Below, piece after piece: positions 6,899-10,235 of a stretch of DNA of 10,235 bases (the stretch's first letter is position 1; the number at the start of each line of letters is the position of its first letter). The notes below the pieces were generated by a model. That model was not told where the DNA came from. It was given only the letters and a program-made list of their open reading frames with translations, and did not search any database. The stretch comes from Gammaproteobacteria bacterium (GTDB lineage Bacteria; Pseudomonadota; Gammaproteobacteria; DSM-16500), in the NCBI GenBank assembly GCA_004322325.1, contig SCTP01000196.1, positions 1 through 10,235 of the forward strand, in the 5' to 3' direction. A program made the position numbers and the translations under genes.

Positions 6899-9001
6899 GT
6901 GGCACGTGCAACCCCAATTGATCGGTATCGAAACATCGGCATCATGGCGCATATTGATGCGGGTAAAACAACAACAACTGAGCGTGTTCTTTATTACACC
7001 GGTGTTTCTCACAAGTTAGGCGAAGTCCACCAAGGTACAGCGACCATGGACTGGATGGAGCAAGAACAAGAGCGTGGTATCACCATTACCTCCGCAGCAA
7101 CAACTTGCTATTGGTATGGAATGGGTAAGCAATTTCCGCAACATCGCATTAACATTATTGATACCCCTGGTCACGTTGACTTCACCATTGAAGTTGAACG
7201 TTCATTACGCGTACTCGACGGTGCGGTGGCTGTGTTGTGTGCCGTAGGTGGTGTGGAACCGCAAACAGAAACCGTTTGGCGCCAAGCTAATCGCTATGGT
7301 GTGCCACGAGTGGGTTTTGTTAACAAGATGGATCGCATCGGTGCGAATTTCTTACGTGTGGTTGATCAAGTGCGCACGAAGTTAGGGGCAAATCCAGTAT
7401 TACTGCAATTACCGATTGGTGCAGAAGAGCACTTCGAAGGTGTTGTCGATTTGGTCAAAATGAAAGCCATTTACTGGGATGAGGCCACGCAAGGTAATAC
7501 ATTTGAAGAGCGCGATATTGCGCCAGAAATGTTAGAAGAATGCAAAAAGTATCATGAGAAGTTGGTGGAAGCGGCAGCCGAGTCTTCTGAAGAGTTAATG
7601 AACCGATACTTAGAAGGTCATACGCTGACAGAAGCTGAAATTAAGAAAGGGCTGCGTGCGCGAACTTTAAATAATGAAATTATTCTCATGCTATGCGGTT
7701 CCGCCTTTAAAAATAAAGGCGTGCAAGCCATGTTGGATGCCATTATTGAATATATGCCTTCGCCAGTGGATGTTCCTGCGGTGAGAGGCCATTTAAATGA
7801 TGCGGCAGAAACTCCAGCAGAAAGACATCCTGTTGATAAAGAACCTTTCTCGGCATTGGCATTTAAAATTGCAACCGATCCTTATGTGGGTACTTTGACG
7901 TATTTCCGTGTTTACTCCGGTGTTTTACGTTCAGGGGACACAGTATACAACCCGATCAAAGATCGTGAAGAACGTATTGGTCGATTACTGCAAATGCATG
8001 CTAATGATCGAACCGAAATCAAAGAAGTGTATGCAGGCGATATTGCTGCTGCTGTTGGCTTAAAGAAAGTTACGACGGGTGATACCTTAACTGACCCAGA
8101 AAATGTCATCATCTTGGAAAAAATGATGTTCCCCGAGCCTGTTATCCATGTGGCGGTGGAGCCTAAGACCAAAGCTGATCAAGAGAAGATGGGGATTGCC
8201 TTGGGTAAGTTGGCACAAGAAGATCCTTCTTTCCGTGTCCATACAGACGAAGAATCGGGTCAAACCATCATTGGTGGTATGGGCGAGCTTCACCTTGAGA
8301 TTATTGTGGATCGAATGAGGCGCGAATTTAGCGTTGAAGCCAATGTGGGTAAACCGCAAGTGGCTTATCGTGAAACTATCCGCTCTTCCGTAGAGCAGGA
8401 AGGCAAATACGTCCGTCAGTCTGGTGGTCGTGGTCAATACGGGCATGTATGGATTAAGATTGAGCCGCAAGAAGCAGGAAAAGGATATGCCTTTGAAAAT
8501 GCGATTGTGGGTGGTGTCATTCCAAAAGAATACGTCCCTGCCGTTGATAAGGGCATTCAAGAGCAGCTACAAAATGGTGTCATTGCGGGCTACCCGGTGG
8601 TAGACGTCAAAGTCACTTTATTCGATGGTTCTTTCCACGAAGTTGACTCTAATGAAATGGCGTTTAAAATCGCAGGTTCGATGGCATTCAAAGAAGGTGC
8701 TAAACGAGCTAAACCGGTGATTTTAGAGCCTATCATGAAAGTGGAAGCAGTGACCCCTGAAGAGTTTATGGGTGATGTGATGGGCGATCTCAATCGGCGT
8801 CGCGGCATTTTACAAGGTATGGATGATTCGCCGTCTGGCAAGATTATTCATGCGGAAGTACCGTTGTCAGAAATGTTTGGCTACGCAACCGACCTTAGGT
8901 CGATGTCACAAGGTCGAGCAACGTATTCAATGGAATTCGCGAAATATAACGAAGTCCCATCGAATGTTGCCGAACAAATTATTGATAAAAGTAAAAAATA
9001 G
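6899..9001 (+). CDS. fusA: Translation elongation factor G (EF-G)
   Basis: EF-G is the cytoplasmic GTPase that drives translocation of tRNAs and mRNA after peptide-bond formation, and with RRF it splits ribosomes after termination. The 700 residues are close to the E. coli length of 704. GTPase motifs are complete: P-loop AHIDAGKT (17-24), RGITIT switch, DTPGHVDF from D88, NKMD at 142-145 and CGSAFKNKG around 266-274. The later domains are also intact, with [26 protein letters not shown] and the C-terminal [19 protein letters not shown]. The start is GTG at 6899 with GAGG 6 bases upstream; [20 protein letters not shown] is the usual N-terminus of the family. It begins 15 bases after rpsG and ends 34 bases before tuf, consistent with one mRNA and translational coupling. 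Nothing suggests the shorter organellar-type or EF-G2 paralogue. Confidence 0.99.
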   Translation: MARATPIDRYRNIGIMAHIDAGKTTTTERVLYYTGVSHKLGEVHQGTATMDWMEQEQERGITITSAATTCYWYGMGKQFPQHRINIIDTPGHVDFTIEVERSLRVLDGAVAVLCAVGGVEPQTETVWRQANRYGVPRVGFVNKMDRIGANFLRVVDQVRTKLGANPVLLQLPIGAEEHFEGVVDLVKMKAIYWDEATQGNTFEERDIAPEMLEECKKYHEKLVEAAAESSEELMNRYLEGHTLTEAEIKKGLRARTLNNEIILMLCGSAFKNKGVQAMLDAIIEYMPSPVDVPAVRGHLNDAAETPAERHPVDKEPFSALAFKIATDPYVGTLTYFRVYSGVLRSGDTVYNPIKDREERIGRLLQMHANDRTEIKEVYAGDIAAAVGLKKVTTGDTLTDPENVIILEKMMFPEPVIHVAVEPKTKADQEKMGIALGKLAQEDPSFRVHTDEESGQTIIGGMGELHLEIIVDRMRREFSVEANVGKPQVAYRETIRSSVEQEGKYVRQSGGRGQYGHVWIKIEPQEAGKGYAFENAIVGGVIPKEYVPAVDKGIQEQLQNGVIAGYPVVDVKVTLFDGSFHEVDSNEMAFKIAGSMAFKEGAKRAKPVILEPIMKVEAVTPEEFMGDVMGDLNRRRGILQGMDDSPSGKIIHAEVPLSEMFGYATDLRSMSQGRATYSMEFAKYNEVPSNVAEQIIDKSKK
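8643..8670 (+). promoter_or_regulatory. Possible internal promoter for tuf within fusA
   Basis: TTGACT (8643-8648) and TAAAAT (8665-8670) are spaced by 16 bases inside the 3' part of fusA, about 365 bases before the tuf start. In E. coli tufA has extra promoters inside fusA that help raise EF-Tu above EF-G, so such a site would make sense. The sequence also encodes the conserved [11 protein letters not shown] of EF-G, so the match may be chance. Confidence 0.2.
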
Positions 9002-9035
9002 TTTCGGAACTGGTTTATAGAGAGGAAATAGTCAC

Positions 9036-10226
9036 ATGAGTAAGCAAGTATTTGAGCGTACGAAGCCGCACGTTAATGTTGGGACGATAGGCCACGTAGA
9101 CCACGGTAAGACGACGTTAACGGCAGCGTTAGCGACGTTATTGGCGAAGAAGTATGGCGGCGAAGCGAAAGGCTACGACCAAATCGACAATGCGCCAGAA
9201 GAGAAGGCGAGAGGTATTACGATTGCCACATCGCACGTGGAGTACCAATCAGCTAAACGTCACTATGCCCATGTGGACTGCCCAGGCCATGCCGACTACG
9301 TGAAGAACATGATCACGGGTGCAGCGCAGATGGACGGAGCGATCTTAGTGGTGTCTGCTGCGGATGGTCCGATGCCGCAAACCCGCGAACACATTTTGTT
9401 AGCGCGCCAAGTGGGTGTGCCCTACATTGTGGTGTACTTGAACAAAGCGGACATGGTGGATGACAAAGAATTACTTGAATTAGTGGAAATGGAAGTAAGA
9501 GACTTATTGACCCAGTACAAATTCCCTGGCGATAAGACTCCGATCGTGGTGGGAAGTGCATTAAAGGCACTGGAAGGCGACCAAAGCGAGATCGGCGAAC
9601 CCTCTATCGTCAAGCTAGTGGAAACGATGGACGACTATATTCCGGTTCCAGAACGTCCGATTGATCAACCTTTCTTATTGCCAATCGAAGACGTGTTCTC
9701 TATCTCTGGCCGCGGTACCGTGGTCACGGGTCGTGTGGAAAGAGGCATCGTGAAGGTGGGTGAAGAACTTGAGATCGTAGGCTTAAAGCCGACGACGAAG
9801 ACCACCTGCACGGGTGTGGAGATGTTCCGTAAGTTATTGGATGAAGGCCGAGCAGGCGATAACGTTGGTGTATTGTTACGTGGTACGAAGCGAGAAGATG
9901 TTGAACGTGGACAAGTACTAGCCAAGCCTGGCACAATAACGCCCCACACGAAGTTTGAAGCAGAAGTGTACGTGTTGTCGAAAGAAGAAGGTGGTCGTCA
10001 TACGCCATTCTTCAAAGGCTACCGCCCACAGTTTTACTTTAGAACGACCGACGTAACAGGCGAAGTCCAGTTACCGGAAGGTGTGGAAATGGTGATGCCG
10101 GGAGACAACATCAAGATGAATATTAACTTGATCGCACCGGTAGCGATGGAAGAAGGTTTACGCTTTGCAGTTCGTGAAGGTGGTCGTACCGTGGGTGCGG
10201 GTGTCGTCGCGAAAATACTTGAGTAA
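9036..10226 (+). CDS. tuf: Translation elongation factor Tu (EF-Tu)
   Basis: EF-Tu carries aminoacyl-tRNA to the ribosomal A site as a GTP complex and is usually the most abundant protein in the cell. The 396 residues compare with 394 in E. coli; the few extra residues lie in the loop after [10 protein letters not shown]. GTPase motifs: GHVDHGKT (19-26), RGITIA (59-64), DCPGH (81-85) with the catalytic His85, NKAD (136-139) and SAL (174-176). Domain 2 ([16 protein letters not shown]) and domain 3 ([24 protein letters not shown]) are complete. The ATG at 9036 has AGAGGAAA (9021-9028) 7 bases upstream. It is the last visible gene of the str operon. Its codon use differs from fusA: I count roughly 18 ACG among 29 threonine codons, against about 7 of 40 in fusA. 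Many gammaproteobacteria have a second tuf elsewhere; this window cannot show it. Confidence 0.99.
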   Translation: MSKQVFERTKPHVNVGTIGHVDHGKTTLTAALATLLAKKYGGEAKGYDQIDNAPEEKARGITIATSHVEYQSAKRHYAHVDCPGHADYVKNMITGAAQMDGAILVVSAADGPMPQTREHILLARQVGVPYIVVYLNKADMVDDKELLELVEMEVRDLLTQYKFPGDKTPIVVGSALKALEGDQSEIGEPSIVKLVETMDDYIPVPERPIDQPFLLPIEDVFSISGRGTVVTGRVERGIVKVGEELEIVGLKPTTKTTCTGVEMFRKLLDEGRAGDNVGVLLRGTKREDVERGQVLAKPGTITPHTKFEAEVYVLSKEEGGRHTPFFKGYRPQFYFRTTDVTGEVQLPEGVEMVMPGDNIKMNINLIAPVAMEEGLRFAVREGGRTVGAGVVAKILE

Positions 10227-10235
10227 GGCATCAGA

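Noticed and set aside
6828..7019. Small + strand open frames at 6828-7019, 8823-9020 and 3168-3389.
   Set aside because: They overlap rpsG/fusA, fusA and rpoC in other frames, with no binding sites and no recognisable product.
8087..8560. Minus-strand open frame of 157 codons opposite fusA, and similar long antisense frames opposite rpoB (142-537), rpoC (2167-2607, 4759-5154) and tuf.
   Set aside because: They lie entirely opposite strongly conserved genes, show no recognisable family, and are low-complexity Ser/Arg/Leu translations typical of antisense frames of conserved coding DNA.
1..10235. A hidden novel system, mobile element, CRISPR array, tRNA or other RNA gene.
   Set aside because: Conserved coding sequence fills all but about 240 bases, and the only sizeable gap (144 bases) is explained by a promoter, hairpin and leader; I saw no repeat arrays, integrase, transposase or tRNA-like fold.

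Overview
The window is a stretch of the core transcription and translation gene cluster of a gammaproteobacterium. All six genes lie on the + strand: the 3' part of rpoB, complete rpoC, then the str operon rpsL, rpsG, fusA and tuf. Protein sequences align almost without gaps to the familiar enterobacterial versions. The large gammaproteobacterial insert after the RpoC trigger loop is present. Three things point to the order Legionellales (Legionella, Coxiella and relatives): the direct rpoC-rpsL junction, the wording of S7 (it opens [11 protein letters not shown] and is close to my memory of Coxiella S7), and the presence of a long insert in S7. This placement rests on memory of family sequences, not on a search, and genus is not determined.

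Layout: 2-1582 is the last 526 codons of rpoB, starting near E. coli residue 825, so the rifampicin-resistance cluster is outside the window. After a 30-base gap comes rpoC (1613-5776), probably started at a TTG with a strong Shine-Dalgarno sequence. The only sizeable gap (5777-5920, 144 bases) holds a near-consensus sigma-70 promoter with a GC-rich discriminator, a GC-rich hairpin and the rpsL leader. Then come rpsL (5921-6295), rpsG (6314-6883), fusA (6899-9001, GTG start) and tuf (9036-10226), separated by gaps of 18, 15 and 34 bases, as in one polycistronic operon. The window ends 9 bases after tuf; the S10 operon (rpsJ onward) is the usual next neighbour in such genomes but is not visible.

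Together the genes supply the two large catalytic subunits of RNA polymerase, two small-subunit ribosomal proteins (S12 at the decoding centre, S7 at the head and exit site) and the two elongation GTPases that deliver aminoacyl-tRNA (EF-Tu) and drive translocation (EF-G). The promoter architecture suggests the translation genes can be expressed separately from rpoBC and under growth-rate or stringent control.

This is a conserved housekeeping region and I found no sign of a new system, mobile element, CRISPR array or RNA gene. The points worth a second look are modest: a 33-residue Gly/Lys-rich, His-ending insertion in S7; the missing space for an E. coli-type S7 autoregulatory operator; a hairpin placed just after the str promoter whose U-tract is better on the opposite strand; and a marked ACG preference in tuf that its neighbour fusA does not share.
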